Source: Bacteroidia bacterium
Lineage (GTDB): Bacteria; Bacteroidota; Bacteroidia; J057
Length of the DNA stretch: 64,000 bases
Direction of reading: 5' to 3'
NCBI GenBank assembly: GCA_022760475.1
Contig: JALEFZ010000020.1
Span: 186,001 to 250,000, forward strand
The notes beneath the pieces are model-generated. The model worked only from the letters and a program-made list of their open reading frames with translations. It had not been told where the DNA came from and ran no database searches. Shown here one piece after another: positions 17,590-26,299 of this stretch (position 1 is its first letter; each line of letters opens with the position of its first letter). The position numbers were made by a program, and so were the translations under genes.

Positions 17590-18759
17590 TCATATACATT
17601 CTTTCAAAATCTGCTTCCATTCTTCCTTAGTCAGGTCCAAAGGATGATTTTTGGGCGAGGACCTTTCAATAATCAAATCCAATTCATCATGCTTTAACCC
17701 AAAATCGCCAAATCGGGCTAGCTCGAATTCCTTTGAAAAGCGTTCGATCTCCTCTACCAGGAACTTAGCTGCCATATCTGATTTACCTGGGGTAAAGCCC
17801 ATTATTTCTCCTGCTTTTTGGTATTTGCGAAAACTTAAAGCCTCCGGAGTTTCCTCTATCAGTTTCTCTACCGTTAGACGGTTGACTGGGCCCATAAGCC
17901 TGGCACAAACCAAACCATGAGGAATAGGCAAGATGCCTCCGATGACAGAGGCAAACCCATGCACAAGTCCCAATCCTGCATTTGCCAAACAAACACCCGA
18001 TAAAAAAGCTGCATAGGCCATATAAGCCCTGGATTCAGAATTTCCAGCATCTTTTACTGCTGATTCAAGTCCTAATTTGATATATGCGAGGCCTTGTTCT
18101 GCTAGTGCATCTGTCAGGGGATTGGCTTTGGTTGAAACGTAGGCCTCCAACAATTGTGTGAAGGCATCCATCCCGGTGTAGGCGGTAATTTCTTCTGAAA
18201 GCCCTAAAGCGAGTTTCGGATCGGCCAAAGCCACATCAGGGATAAAATTATCGTGTCTCAGGGACTTTTTAAATCCATTGATGCCTGGCTCTGAGATTAC
18301 TGCATTTTTAGTTGCTTCACTTCCTGTCCCTGCAGTTGTTGGTACAGCGATAAATGGAATTTTTTCTCCGGATGGCTTACGGGTACCAACCCCTTCAAGG
18401 AAATCCTTCACAGATCCATTTTCACACAACATGGCACTGATGGCTTTGCCTGCGTCCATGACACTTCCCCCTCCAATGGCGACAATAGCATCAACCACGC
18501 TATCGCGATGATCGTTTACGATCTGATCAATCATCCGAGGATTGGGTTCACCCTCAATGGCTGCATGAGACCAAATGATGCCCTCCTTCCTCAAGGCAGC
18601 CTGTAAATTTTTCCAATTTTCACCTTCCAGAAAAGACTTCTTACCTGTGAGGATGAGCACCCATGGTCCATACTCTCTTAATATCTCAGGTAGCTGCATC
18701 AACTTCCCTTCACCAAAGAAAAGTCGAGGAAAAGCAGTCAATTGAAATTCCTTTACCAT
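17590..18759 (-). CDS. Iron-containing (group III) alcohol dehydrogenase
   Basis: A 389-residue NAD(P)-dependent dehydrogenase of the Fe-ADH family. The NAD-binding part contains AIGGGSVMDAGKAIS and PTTAGTGSEATKNAV; metal ligands are visible as Asp in GMDAFTQLLEAY and His residues in GLVHGFASVIGG and IPHGLVCARL. The ATG at 18757-18759 overlaps the 3' end of the upstream LsrG-like gene by 7 bp, so the two are translationally coupled. Substrates in this family range from butanol and lactaldehyde to maleylacetate; none can be assigned here. A longer upstream reading would lie inside the other gene and was not used. Confidence 0.88.
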   Translation of the reverse strand: MVKEFQLTAFPRLFFGEGKLMQLPEILREYGPWVLILTGKKSFLEGENWKNLQAALRKEGIIWSHAAIEGEPNPRMIDQIVNDHRDSVVDAIVAIGGGSVMDAGKAISAMLCENGSVKDFLEGVGTRKPSGEKIPFIAVPTTAGTGSEATKNAVISEPGINGFKKSLRHDNFIPDVALADPKLALGLSEEITAYTGMDAFTQLLEAYVSTKANPLTDALAEQGLAYIKLGLESAVKDAGNSESRAYMAYAAFLSGVCLANAGLGLVHGFASVIGGILPIPHGLVCARLMGPVNRLTVEKLIEETPEALSFRKYQKAGEIMGFTPGKSDMAAKFLVEEIERFSKEFELARFGDFGLKHDELDLIIERSSPKNHPLDLTKEEWKQILKECI

Positions 18760-19064
18760 TCGCTTCTTTCTTTGGGAGCCAGGGGAATGTAACCAATTCC
18801 ATAGCGTTTTTCTGCCATCATTGGATTTACAGTATCCCTCCACACTTTATAATGGTCCGTTTCCTTATGCAACCTGATTGCCTCCTCTGATTCAAAGACC
18901 TCATACAAAACAAATTTTGTCGGATCATCAGCCTTTTGCAAGATATCAAAGCGCAGGTTTCCGGCTTCAGTAGTTCGGGTTCCGATGTGATTTTTAAAAC
19001 TGGCCTCAACGAACTCCTCCAGATTCTCCGGCTTCACAGAGATGTAAACTATGTTAATATTCAT
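18753..19064 (-). CDS. LsrG-like antibiotic biosynthesis monooxygenase-fold protein
   Basis: A 103-residue ferredoxin-like ABM-fold protein. It resembles LsrG, the isomerase acting on phospho-AI-2, along its length: NHIGTRTTEAGNLRFDIL, a YEVFESEEA segment and HKETDHYKVWRD, including the conserved His residues. LsrG-type and heme- or cofactor-free monooxygenase members share this fold, so the reaction cannot be fixed. No other lsr gene (kinase, thiolase, transporter) is nearby. It is the first gene of a two-gene unit with the iron-containing alcohol dehydrogenase, which suggests a small hydroxy-ketone or aldehyde substrate shared by both. Confidence 0.8.
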   Translation of the reverse strand: MNINIVYISVKPENLEEFVEASFKNHIGTRTTEAGNLRFDILQKADDPTKFVLYEVFESEEAIRLHKETDHYKVWRDTVNPMMAEKRYGIGYIPLAPKERSEW

Positions 19065-19214
19065 GATCTATTTTCAGCTTATAACCAATATACACCAACA
19101 AATCCGGCAAAGAGGAATCAAATCGACAAATTTTCCTTCTTCATGGCATTATGGATACTCAGCTTTTTGAAAAATTCTCCATATTTTCGAATAGTTAACT
19201 AAATACTGACGATC

Positions 19215-21167
19215 ATGCCCCAAATTCAGACCCGAGAAGACATCAGGAACTTTGAAAAAACTCCTATCGAGGAACAACAACTTCCAGGAAATACTTATGC
19301 ATTTCTGGAAAGGGGAGCTGCTTATGGAGAGGATAGAAAAGCATTGTCATTTTTCCTTCAAGCTAAAGGAGATGCCTTCAAAAATTCCGAGACCTATACC
19401 TATGGAGAATTATTGGCCAATATCAGACAATGCGCCAATATGTTTAGGGATTTGGGCATTGAAAAAGATGATGTGGTATCCTTTGTGTTGCCCAATCTAC
19501 CTGAAACTCATTTCACCATTTGGGGAGCTGAATGTGCCGGAATCGTCAACCCAATCAATCCATTATTGGAACCCGCAGTCATTAAAGATATCCTAAATGC
19601 AGCCGGTTGCAAGGTCTTGGTTACCATCAATGCCTTTCCCAATACTGATTTATGGGAAAAAATTGAGCAAATCCGCGCAGATATTCCTACCCTCAAGACT
19701 GTTTTGAGGATCAATCTTGAGGATCATTTGAGTGGGTTAACCAAACTCGTCATCAAGGGGATTACCCTTTCGAAGAGATCTGCAAAGAATGTTTCAGGTC
19801 AACAAGTATTGGATTTCAACAAACTAAGAAAAAAATACCCCAAGGATAAATTTACCTTCAACAGGGAAATATTGCCTTCGGATACTGCGTCCTACTTCCA
19901 TACCGGAGGTACAACGGGAGTACCAAAATTGGCCAGGCATACCCATGCCAATGAAGTATTTGACTCCTGGTCCGCCCTTCAGATGCTAGGAGGAGAAAAC
20001 CCGGAGCTCAATTTTTTCTGTGGGCTTCCTCTTTTTCATGTAAATGGAGTAATGGTTACTGGCTTGGGTCCATGGGGACAGGGGGCACATGTAGTCCTGG
20101 GCACTCCTTCGGGCTATAGAGGAGAGGGAGTTATCCCAAATTTTTGGGAAATCATCGAACATTATAAGGTTAATTTCTTCAGTGGGGTTCCCACGGTTTA
20201 CTCTACCCTACTGAACTATCCCCTGAAAGGAGCCGATGTATCCTCACTGGATTATGCACTTTGTGGGGCTGCCCCCATGCCAGTTGAGATCTTCCGCCAG
20301 TTTGAGAAACTCACCAACGTAAAGATCCTGGAAGGATATGGGTGTACTGAGGGAACATGTGTGAGTTCGGCAAACCCTCCCTCAGGAGAGCGTCGTGTAG
20401 GGTCTATTGGATTCCCAATCCCTTACCAGGAAATGGAAATCATGATTCTGGATGAAGAAGGCAAATTTGACCGAATTGCCGAAGCGGATGAAATTGGAAT
20501 AGTGGCCATCAGGGGAAATAATGTCTTTTCAGGCTACAAGGAGGAAATCCATAACAAAGGCATCTGGATTGATATGGGGGACGGCAAGGCTCCTTTCCTT
20601 AACACAGGAGATATGGGTAGGCAGGATGCAGATGGATATTTCTGGTTGACTGGAAGGAAGAAAGAGTTGATCATTAGAGGGGGGCACAACATTGACCCCA
20701 AACTTATAGAAGACCCCTTGGCTGAACATCCAGCAGTAGCCATGGCAGCAGCAGTTGGAAGGCCTGACCCTAGGGTGGGTGAAGTTCCTGTTGCTTATAT
20801 CAAATTGCTTGATGGGCAAAGCATTGCCAAAGAAGAATTATTGGAGTTCGCTAGCCAAAAAATTGGAGAACGAGCTGCCATTCCCAAGCACATTCACATT
20901 GTGGACGAACTGCCAACCACAGCAGTTGGCAAAATTTTCAAACCGGATTTGGTAAGGAGAGAAATCAAGGAAGTATTTGAAGGCGAACTGAAAAAACTTC
21001 CTTCAATTGCACACTTCACCGTTTCTGTTGATTCACATAAAATTCACGGGACAATGGCAACCATAAAAGCAGAGGCAAAGGACTCAACAAAGGCAGAAGC
21101 CCTTAAAAATGAGCTCCGACGCATTCTGGGAAACTATTCACCTAAGTTTGAGCTGGAAGTACATTGA
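19215..21167 (+). CDS. Acyl-CoA synthetase (AMP-forming, ANL superfamily)
   Basis: A 650-residue adenylate-forming ligase that activates a carboxylic acid with ATP and CoA. Motifs: P-loop-like YFHTGGTTGVPKLA (about residue 230), EGYGCTEGT (A5), NTGDMGRQDADGYFWLTGRKKELI (A7-A8, given in part), and the catalytic lysine of the C-terminal lobe in PTTAVGKIFKP. It has an extra C-terminal stretch of about 60 residues (TVSVDSHKIHGTMATIKAEA) beyond the usual end. The length and this tail resemble the roughly 630-residue long form of fatty-acid or aryl-acid CoA ligases. A GNAT gene follows after 6 bp, so the two are probably co-transcribed; GNAT enzymes are known to acetylate this catalytic lysine in some acyl-CoA synthetases, though this link is inference. 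Confidence 0.9.
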   Translation: MPQIQTREDIRNFEKTPIEEQQLPGNTYAFLERGAAYGEDRKALSFFLQAKGDAFKNSETYTYGELLANIRQCANMFRDLGIEKDDVVSFVLPNLPETHFTIWGAECAGIVNPINPLLEPAVIKDILNAAGCKVLVTINAFPNTDLWEKIEQIRADIPTLKTVLRINLEDHLSGLTKLVIKGITLSKRSAKNVSGQQVLDFNKLRKKYPKDKFTFNREILPSDTASYFHTGGTTGVPKLARHTHANEVFDSWSALQMLGGENPELNFFCGLPLFHVNGVMVTGLGPWGQGAHVVLGTPSGYRGEGVIPNFWEIIEHYKVNFFSGVPTVYSTLLNYPLKGADVSSLDYALCGAAPMPVEIFRQFEKLTNVKILEGYGCTEGTCVSSANPPSGERRVGSIGFPIPYQEMEIMILDEEGKFDRIAEADEIGIVAIRGNNVFSGYKEEIHNKGIWIDMGDGKAPFLNTGDMGRQDADGYFWLTGRKKELIIRGGHNIDPKLIEDPLAEHPAVAMAAAVGRPDPRVGEVPVAYIKLLDGQSIAKEELLEFASQKIGERAAIPKHIHIVDELPTTAVGKIFKPDLVRREIKEVFEGELKKLPSIAHFTVSVDSHKIHGTMATIKAEAKDSTKAEALKNELRRILGNYSPKFELEVH

Positions 21168-21173
21168 TCAAAA

Positions 21174-21587
21174 ATGGGATACCACGTTTCAACAGATAAA
21201 TCCTTACTTGACCTCAGACTCATCCATAATTATTTGTGCAATGATTCCTATTGGGCAAGGGGTATTCCCATCGAGAAAGTTCAAAAATCCATTGACTACT
21301 CCTATTGCTTTGGAGTGTATGAGGAGGGTAAACAGCTGGGTTTTGCAAGGGTCATTTCAGATTTTGCGACCTTCGCTTATTTGGCAGATGTATTCATCCT
21401 TCCCACACATCAGGGCAAAGGCCTTGGAAAACTCCTTGTCAAGACCATCATGGAGGATTCCCAGCTTCAGGATTTGAGGAGATGGCTATTGGCAACTCAG
21501 GATGCCCACGAATTATACAGAAAATTTGGATTCGAAAACTTACCTAATCCAGATACAACAATGGGAATATTAAAAAACTATCCATGA
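21174..21587 (+). CDS. GNAT family N-acetyltransferase
   Basis: A 137-residue single-domain GNAT protein. The acetyl-CoA binding motif A is clear: LADVFILPTHQGKGLGKLLV (Q/RxxGxG/A), followed by the helix containing MEDSQLQDLRRWLLATQDAH and the closing ELYRKFGFE. It belongs to the small GNATs of unknown substrate common in Bacteroidota. It starts 6 bp after the acyl-CoA synthetase stop codon. Confidence 0.88.
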   Translation: MGYHVSTDKSLLDLRLIHNYLCNDSYWARGIPIEKVQKSIDYSYCFGVYEEGKQLGFARVISDFATFAYLADVFILPTHQGKGLGKLLVKTIMEDSQLQDLRRWLLATQDAHELYRKFGFENLPNPDTTMGILKNYP

Positions 21588-21667
21588 TTTCTAAGGGTAC
21601 AAAAGGCATGTTTGTTGTTCTAAGTAAATACAGATTGACTTCAATCTTTCAATGATTTTTTCGTAAA

Positions 21668-21675
21668 TACTTTTG
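21668..21675 (+). promoter_or_regulatory. Bacteroidota -7 promoter element for the PorE-like gene
   Basis: TACTTTTG matches the TAnnTTTG -7 box exactly. It is 32 bp before the ATG at 21708. The -33 element is weak (TTTC near 21650). Confidence 0.4.
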
Positions 21676-21707
21676 TATCATATTCAAGGAGTCCTATTAT
21701 CCAAGTC

Positions 21708-24017
21708 ATGCAAAAAATTATACCTCTTAAATTACCAATTTTGCTATGTGCCCTGTTTTCAATGGCAATTGTGCAGGGGCAGCCAACCAATAAGCAAATT
21801 GAGCAAAGTCAATTTCTGCGAAAAGTCATCAAGCGTCAGCAAGCACTTGAGATGATTGATGCAGAAACCATGCGAGACCTCTTCTATATCCCTGAGGGTC
21901 AATACTCTGCCTTGACGGATGATATCAAGATGGGCTATTATGAAAATAAGTCCAAGCTGCAGCGCATTCGCGAATTGGAAGCGGTGGAGTCTACCAATGA
22001 AAAGGTATTGGAGGAATTGGATAAGCTATTGGAGGATTATGTGATCAATTTTAGGATAGATAATTTCCACAAAGACTTGAACCTTATATGGAAGGCTGGA
22101 AGGGTCAAGCACCTCCGAAAGAAAATGGATGAAGCCATCTTTTTTTATCAATTGGCAGAGATTCATGATCATGGTGAAGATGCACCCAGGTTGGCGCTGG
22201 ATACATTGTTAGGACCAATTACCACGGAGTGGCTTCCCATTGATGAATATTATAAGCTACTAAAAATCAGGAAAGAAATTGACACCATGATTGCACCAAG
22301 CCCGGTATTGCAATCCATGGGGGACTTGATCAACTCTTCCTCACCTGATTACGCACCTTCTATGCATCCTACAGACAGCATCCTGATATTTACTTCCCGG
22401 AGAGATGCTTCAGGGATGACTCCAAAAGATGTCATCGATCCATTTGCCAAACATAACGAAGACCTCTACTTTTCTTATAAAAATATCTACGATGGGGGCT
22501 GGGAACCTGCATCCAGGTTATCAGATAGTATCAACAGTGAGTACAACGAAGGTTCTGCCTGTTTGGCACCTGATGGAAAAACCCTGTATTTTACCCGATG
22601 TCATCCCATGCAAGGCCTTGGAGATTGCGACATTTTTGCTGCAGACTACGACCCTACCACAGGGATATGGTCGAATGTACGTCCACTTGGTCCCAAAATT
22701 AATTCTGAGGCTTGGGACTCTCAGCCCAATATCTCAGCTGACGGGAAATCACTTTACTTTGTTTCTAACAGAAACGGAGGCTTCGGAGGAACAGATATCT
22801 ATGTCAGTGTCCTCAAGGAAGATAGCACCTGGTCGAAGGCCAGGAACATGGGGCCTTTGATCAATACAGCACAGAATGAAGTAACACCCTTCTTTCACCG
22901 CATCAACAGCACCCTTTACTTCTCTTCAACAGGACACCTTCCCGGCTTTGGTGGATACGACATTTTCAAAGCAAAAAAGAGAGGGAGGTCTTGGAGAAAG
23001 CCTGTAAATGTAGGGCCTTTGGTGAATGAAAAACCCAATGAGTACTACTTTAGCATAGATGGAACCGGAAAGACCATTTTTTATTCCAAGAGCCTTGATG
23101 GTACAGATGTAGACCATGCCAAACAAAACTTTGACTTATTCTCATTTGCCATGCCCATGGAGGCAAGGCCTGATGCAGACGTAAAACTGAGTGGGATACT
23201 TATTGACTCCATTACAGGTAACAAACTAGTCGGAGTTGCCATGATCATACCTTTGGACGATACCCTTGAAGTAGCTCCCAAAACCATTGGAAAAAATGGA
23301 TACTTTGAATTTGACCTGATCAACAACAAACGTTACCGCATTTACATCATTGGAGACAATTTCCTGACCATTGCACATGATTTTGAGATGAAGGGAGATA
23401 CGACTTTTTCAATGATTACAGAAAGTTTCAATCAGCAAAAACCCATTGTATTTGAAAGTTTGAACTTTAAGTCCAGTTCTGCGAAACTGCGGTCATCCGA
23501 TAAACCGGCCCTGGATTATATGGTTCGCTTCCTCAAACGATACCCGCAGTTCAAACTGACAATTGAAGGGCATACCGATTCGGACGGAGATTCCACAATG
23601 AATAAAAAGCTGTCTCAAAAACGGTCAGATGCCATAAGATCCTATTTGCTGAAAAAGGGAAGTTTCCCGGATGAAAGAATCGTCGCCAAAGGCTATGGAG
23701 AGGCAAAGCCCATTGTACCCAATGGAAATGATTCCCTCAAAGCCATCAACCGACGGGTAGAGTTCAAACTAATATGGGATGAAAAGTACGTCGGCGAGTA
23801 CATGAATCCTTCCGAAGGTGAATTAAACTTCGATAACCTTGATGATGTAGAGTATGACCCGGATGATGTAGATGAATTTGAATTTTCAGAGGAAGAAAAA
23901 GAAGCATGGGAAAAGGAGCTTGAACTCGAAACGGTCAAGGAGCTAAAAGCAGAACTGGAAAAGGAAATCATCAAATCTATTGAGAAAAGTCTTAAGAATG
24001 ATGACGATGATGATTGA
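21708..24017 (+). CDS. PorE-like OmpA family protein with PD40 propeller
   Basis: A 769-residue exported protein. Order: signal peptide (ending near VQGQ), an N-terminal helical region (about 25-190, TPR-like by position), a PD40/WD40-like beta-propeller (about 200-470) with repeated phrases such as LYFVSNRNGGFGGTDIYVS and LYFSSTGHLPGFGGYDIFK, a carboxypeptidase-regulatory-like beta domain (about 485-570), and an OmpA C-terminal peptidoglycan-binding domain with TIEGHTDSDGD and KLSQKRSDAIRSYL. The last about 80 residues are strongly acidic and end in five aspartates. The domain order matches PorE, the type IX secretion component that links the machinery to peptidoglycan; many paralogues share it, so PorE itself is not proven. 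No other por genes are nearby. Confidence 0.85.
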   Translation: MQKIIPLKLPILLCALFSMAIVQGQPTNKQIEQSQFLRKVIKRQQALEMIDAETMRDLFYIPEGQYSALTDDIKMGYYENKSKLQRIRELEAVESTNEKVLEELDKLLEDYVINFRIDNFHKDLNLIWKAGRVKHLRKKMDEAIFFYQLAEIHDHGEDAPRLALDTLLGPITTEWLPIDEYYKLLKIRKEIDTMIAPSPVLQSMGDLINSSSPDYAPSMHPTDSILIFTSRRDASGMTPKDVIDPFAKHNEDLYFSYKNIYDGGWEPASRLSDSINSEYNEGSACLAPDGKTLYFTRCHPMQGLGDCDIFAADYDPTTGIWSNVRPLGPKINSEAWDSQPNISADGKSLYFVSNRNGGFGGTDIYVSVLKEDSTWSKARNMGPLINTAQNEVTPFFHRINSTLYFSSTGHLPGFGGYDIFKAKKRGRSWRKPVNVGPLVNEKPNEYYFSIDGTGKTIFYSKSLDGTDVDHAKQNFDLFSFAMPMEARPDADVKLSGILIDSITGNKLVGVAMIIPLDDTLEVAPKTIGKNGYFEFDLINNKRYRIYIIGDNFLTIAHDFEMKGDTTFSMITESFNQQKPIVFESLNFKSSSAKLRSSDKPALDYMVRFLKRYPQFKLTIEGHTDSDGDSTMNKKLSQKRSDAIRSYLLKKGSFPDERIVAKGYGEAKPIVPNGNDSLKAINRRVEFKLIWDEKYVGEYMNPSEGELNFDNLDDVEYDPDDVDEFEFSEEEKEAWEKELELETVKELKAELEKEIIKSIEKSLKNDDDDD

Positions 24018-24080
24018 CAATCTCCACCTTGTCCCCTTACCTTGCAGCCTTGATTGACTTTTTGAATTAAGACTGAAAGT

Positions 24081-25175
24081 TTGAGCATACAAATCAATGA
24101 TCAATTATTGCCTTCATGGCTCATCGAAGCCATGAAGGCAACCGATCAAAACCCCACTTACCATGCCGAAGGCAATGTCTGGAACCACACCAAGCTGGTC
24201 CAACAGGCATTTGAAGCTCATCATAAAGAGTTTGACCTGACTGAATCAGAAAAAGAGGTCTTAAACTGGGCAAGTTTGCTTCATGATGCAGGAAAGCCTG
24301 CAACTACCAAGTGGAAAATCAATCGTTGGGTTTCGCATGGACATGAAGAAGCAGGAATCCCATTCGCAAGGAATATTCTCTTTAACTCAGGACTCACCCA
24401 ACAGCAGCAGAGGCAGGTTCTTGAACTTGTGAAATATCACAGCATCCCCCTGCACTGGATGCTCAAGGGCAAGCCATTTGATGCTTATAAATCTCTGGCA
24501 ATCAAAACAGATATAAGACTGCTGGCTATCTTTTTTTACTTTGATATACTTGGACGAAACTGTGTCGGTAAAGACAGAATATTAGAACTCTGCAAGGAAC
24601 TTAATGAAAAGATGGTTCCGAAGTTGATCTATGAATGGGGAAGCCATGGCGACATTCAGGCAGCCTACCAAAAGGCCTCTGTCCAACAAAAAAATGCCCT
24701 TTGGAACTCTTTGAAATTTGAGGATAGAAAGCTCACATGGAAATTGCTTCAAGCGAAGCCCCCTCAGACAAAGCCTGCAACTTTTAAGATCTTCATGACC
24801 GTTTCTATTCCTGATAGCCAGAAGAAAGCCTACCTGGAGGAACATTATGGAGATTACAACTCCTTCCCTTTGGAAGGGCTAAACCTTGAGCACGCCAGTG
24901 TCCATCAGCGATCCAACTACCTACGTCAGGTCAAACATTTCATTTCTGTTTGGGGAAGGATAAAGAAGCCCATACTGATCACAGGAGAACTAACGAATGA
25001 GTCCACCAGAAGGGAGCTAGCAAGCTTTTGCCGAGACTTAGGTGCTGAGCTGACTTACTTATACTTTGAAGAAAAGGATCCTGGGTTTGAAAACTATCAG
25101 TTGCCGAAGTCAAGGAGTTTTCTGGATATCATTCATCCTTGGGAAACCCACAAAATTGAATACATTCGCCTGTAA
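24081..25175 (+). CDS. HD domain protein with degenerate polynucleotide-kinase-like tail
   Basis: A 364-residue protein. Residues about 25-170 form an HD phosphohydrolase domain with NVWNHTKLV (His36), LLHDAGKP (His68-Asp69) and SHGHEEAG (His86/88), as in the HD part of tRNA nucleotidyltransferase relatives. The tail (about 230-330) aligns in outline with T4-Pnk-type kinases: a strand FKIFMTVSI, then PDSQKKAYL where the GxxGSGKS P-loop should be, a later TGELTNESTRRELASFC resembling the DATN..R segment, and AELTYLYFE. The P-loop glycines and Lys-Ser/Thr are missing. The TTG at 24081 is the probable start; the first in-frame ATG (24132) would leave the HD domain intact but truncate the N-terminus. 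Its stop codon abuts that of purS. Confidence 0.75.
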   Translation: MSIQINDQLLPSWLIEAMKATDQNPTYHAEGNVWNHTKLVQQAFEAHHKEFDLTESEKEVLNWASLLHDAGKPATTKWKINRWVSHGHEEAGIPFARNILFNSGLTQQQQRQVLELVKYHSIPLHWMLKGKPFDAYKSLAIKTDIRLLAIFFYFDILGRNCVGKDRILELCKELNEKMVPKLIYEWGSHGDIQAAYQKASVQQKNALWNSLKFEDRKLTWKLLQAKPPQTKPATFKIFMTVSIPDSQKKAYLEEHYGDYNSFPLEGLNLEHASVHQRSNYLRQVKHFISVWGRIKKPILITGELTNESTRRELASFCRDLGAELTYLYFEEKDPGFENYQLPKSRSFLDIIHPWETHKIEYIRL

Positions 25176-25436
25176 TCAGGCCTCTTCAAGCTGACGAAGG
25201 CTAAAGGAATATTCCTCGATTACAGTATTGGCAAGGAGTTTTTTGCAAGACTCCTCTACGATCTCCTTTGCTTTCTCTTCGCTTTCAGCTTCAAGATTCA
25301 AAGTGATCAACTTCCCAATTCGAACCTCATCAATTTGATCAAAACCAAGGTTGTGCATCCCCAAGCGGGTTGCTTTTCCTTGTGGATCCAGAATTTCCGG
25401 CCTGGGCATGATTTGGATAGTAGCTGCGAACTTCAC
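25176..25436 (-). CDS. purS: Phosphoribosylformylglycinamidine synthase subunit PurS
   Basis: An 86-residue PurS. It forms, with PurL and PurQ, the FGAM synthase complex of purine synthesis, channelling ammonia between the two. The sequence shows IQIMPRPEILDPQGKATR near the start and LGFDQIDEVRIGKLITL, the conserved core of the family, and the length matches. purL and purQ are not in the window. It is the downstream gene of pssA (29-bp gap) and converges with the HD gene with no spacer. Confidence 0.92.
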   Translation of the reverse strand: MKFAATIQIMPRPEILDPQGKATRLGMHNLGFDQIDEVRIGKLITLNLEAESEEKAKEIVEESCKKLLANTVIEEYSFSLRQLEEA

Positions 25437-25465
25437 AGAATTGTAGATTAGGTGGCAAAAATCAA

Positions 25466-26206
25466 CTATGCACTTTTTTCAGCCTTAAAACTATTGCTCA
25501 AAAAAGACATCGCAAGGTACAACAAAAAAATAAACGGTAGGGCAAGACTTTGAAAAAGGAGAAGAAATATTCCACTCAATACAATCAAAACATATCGAAA
25601 GCGATTGGCTCCCCATGAAAAGCCCTTGAACTTGAGGGCCATTAGTCGAATGGGAACCACCATCAAGACACAACTGATCAGGCTTAACCCAATCCAAAAA
25701 GCGGGTAGAATACCCATTTCCTGCAGTTTTAGCCAAATAGAGTCGTCCAGCCTTTTACCATTCTCATACAAAAACCATAGTGAAAAAATCAATATTGCGT
25801 TCGCAGGGGTAGGTACCCCTGAAAAATGTTGACTCTGTTCTTCTACATTAAATTTTGCCAGACGGATTGCAGCGAACATGGGAACCAGCAAGCCAATAAT
25901 CCAAAATGGCTGGGAAAAGTCTTTGGGAGGAAAAGTAATCCCCATACTTTCAGAAATAAGATAGGCCAGGATCAAACCACTACTTGCACCAAAACTGACC
26001 ATATCTGCCAAAGAATCCAGGTTTTTCCCCAACTCTGTAGTTGCATCAAGCAGCCTTGCCAAGAAGCCATCCAAAAAGTCAAACAGAAGGGCAAAACTCA
26101 GCAGCAAGAGAGCCATTTGAACATTTCCCATGATGATGAAAGGCATCATCACCATGCCCGTAAGGACATTGGCCATTGTTAATATGTTGGGAACCTGTTT
26201 TTTCAT
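25466..26206 (-). CDS. pssA: CDP-diacylglycerol-serine O-phosphatidyltransferase
   Basis: A 246-residue integral membrane enzyme that makes phosphatidylserine, the precursor of phosphatidylethanolamine. The CDP-alcohol phosphotransferase signature is intact: DFLDGFLARLLDATTELGKN followed by LDSLADM, giving the D-G-A-R-G-D-D pattern. Six or so hydrophobic segments cover the rest. The start is ATG at 26204-26206. It is followed closely by purS in the same orientation; a functional link is not obvious. Confidence 0.93.
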   Translation of the reverse strand: MKKQVPNILTMANVLTGMVMMPFIIMGNVQMALLLLSFALLFDFLDGFLARLLDATTELGKNLDSLADMVSFGASSGLILAYLISESMGITFPPKDFSQPFWIIGLLVPMFAAIRLAKFNVEEQSQHFSGVPTPANAILIFSLWFLYENGKRLDDSIWLKLQEMGILPAFWIGLSLISCVLMVVPIRLMALKFKGFSWGANRFRYVLIVLSGIFLLLFQSLALPFIFLLYLAMSFLSNSFKAEKSA

Positions 26207-26299
26207 CTCAATTCAAAGGGCTTCAAATCTACAATAAAGTTGGTTGCTTCCTCAGCGAAATTGATTTTTTTGACTCAAATGCCTTATCAAGCTCTGGTA

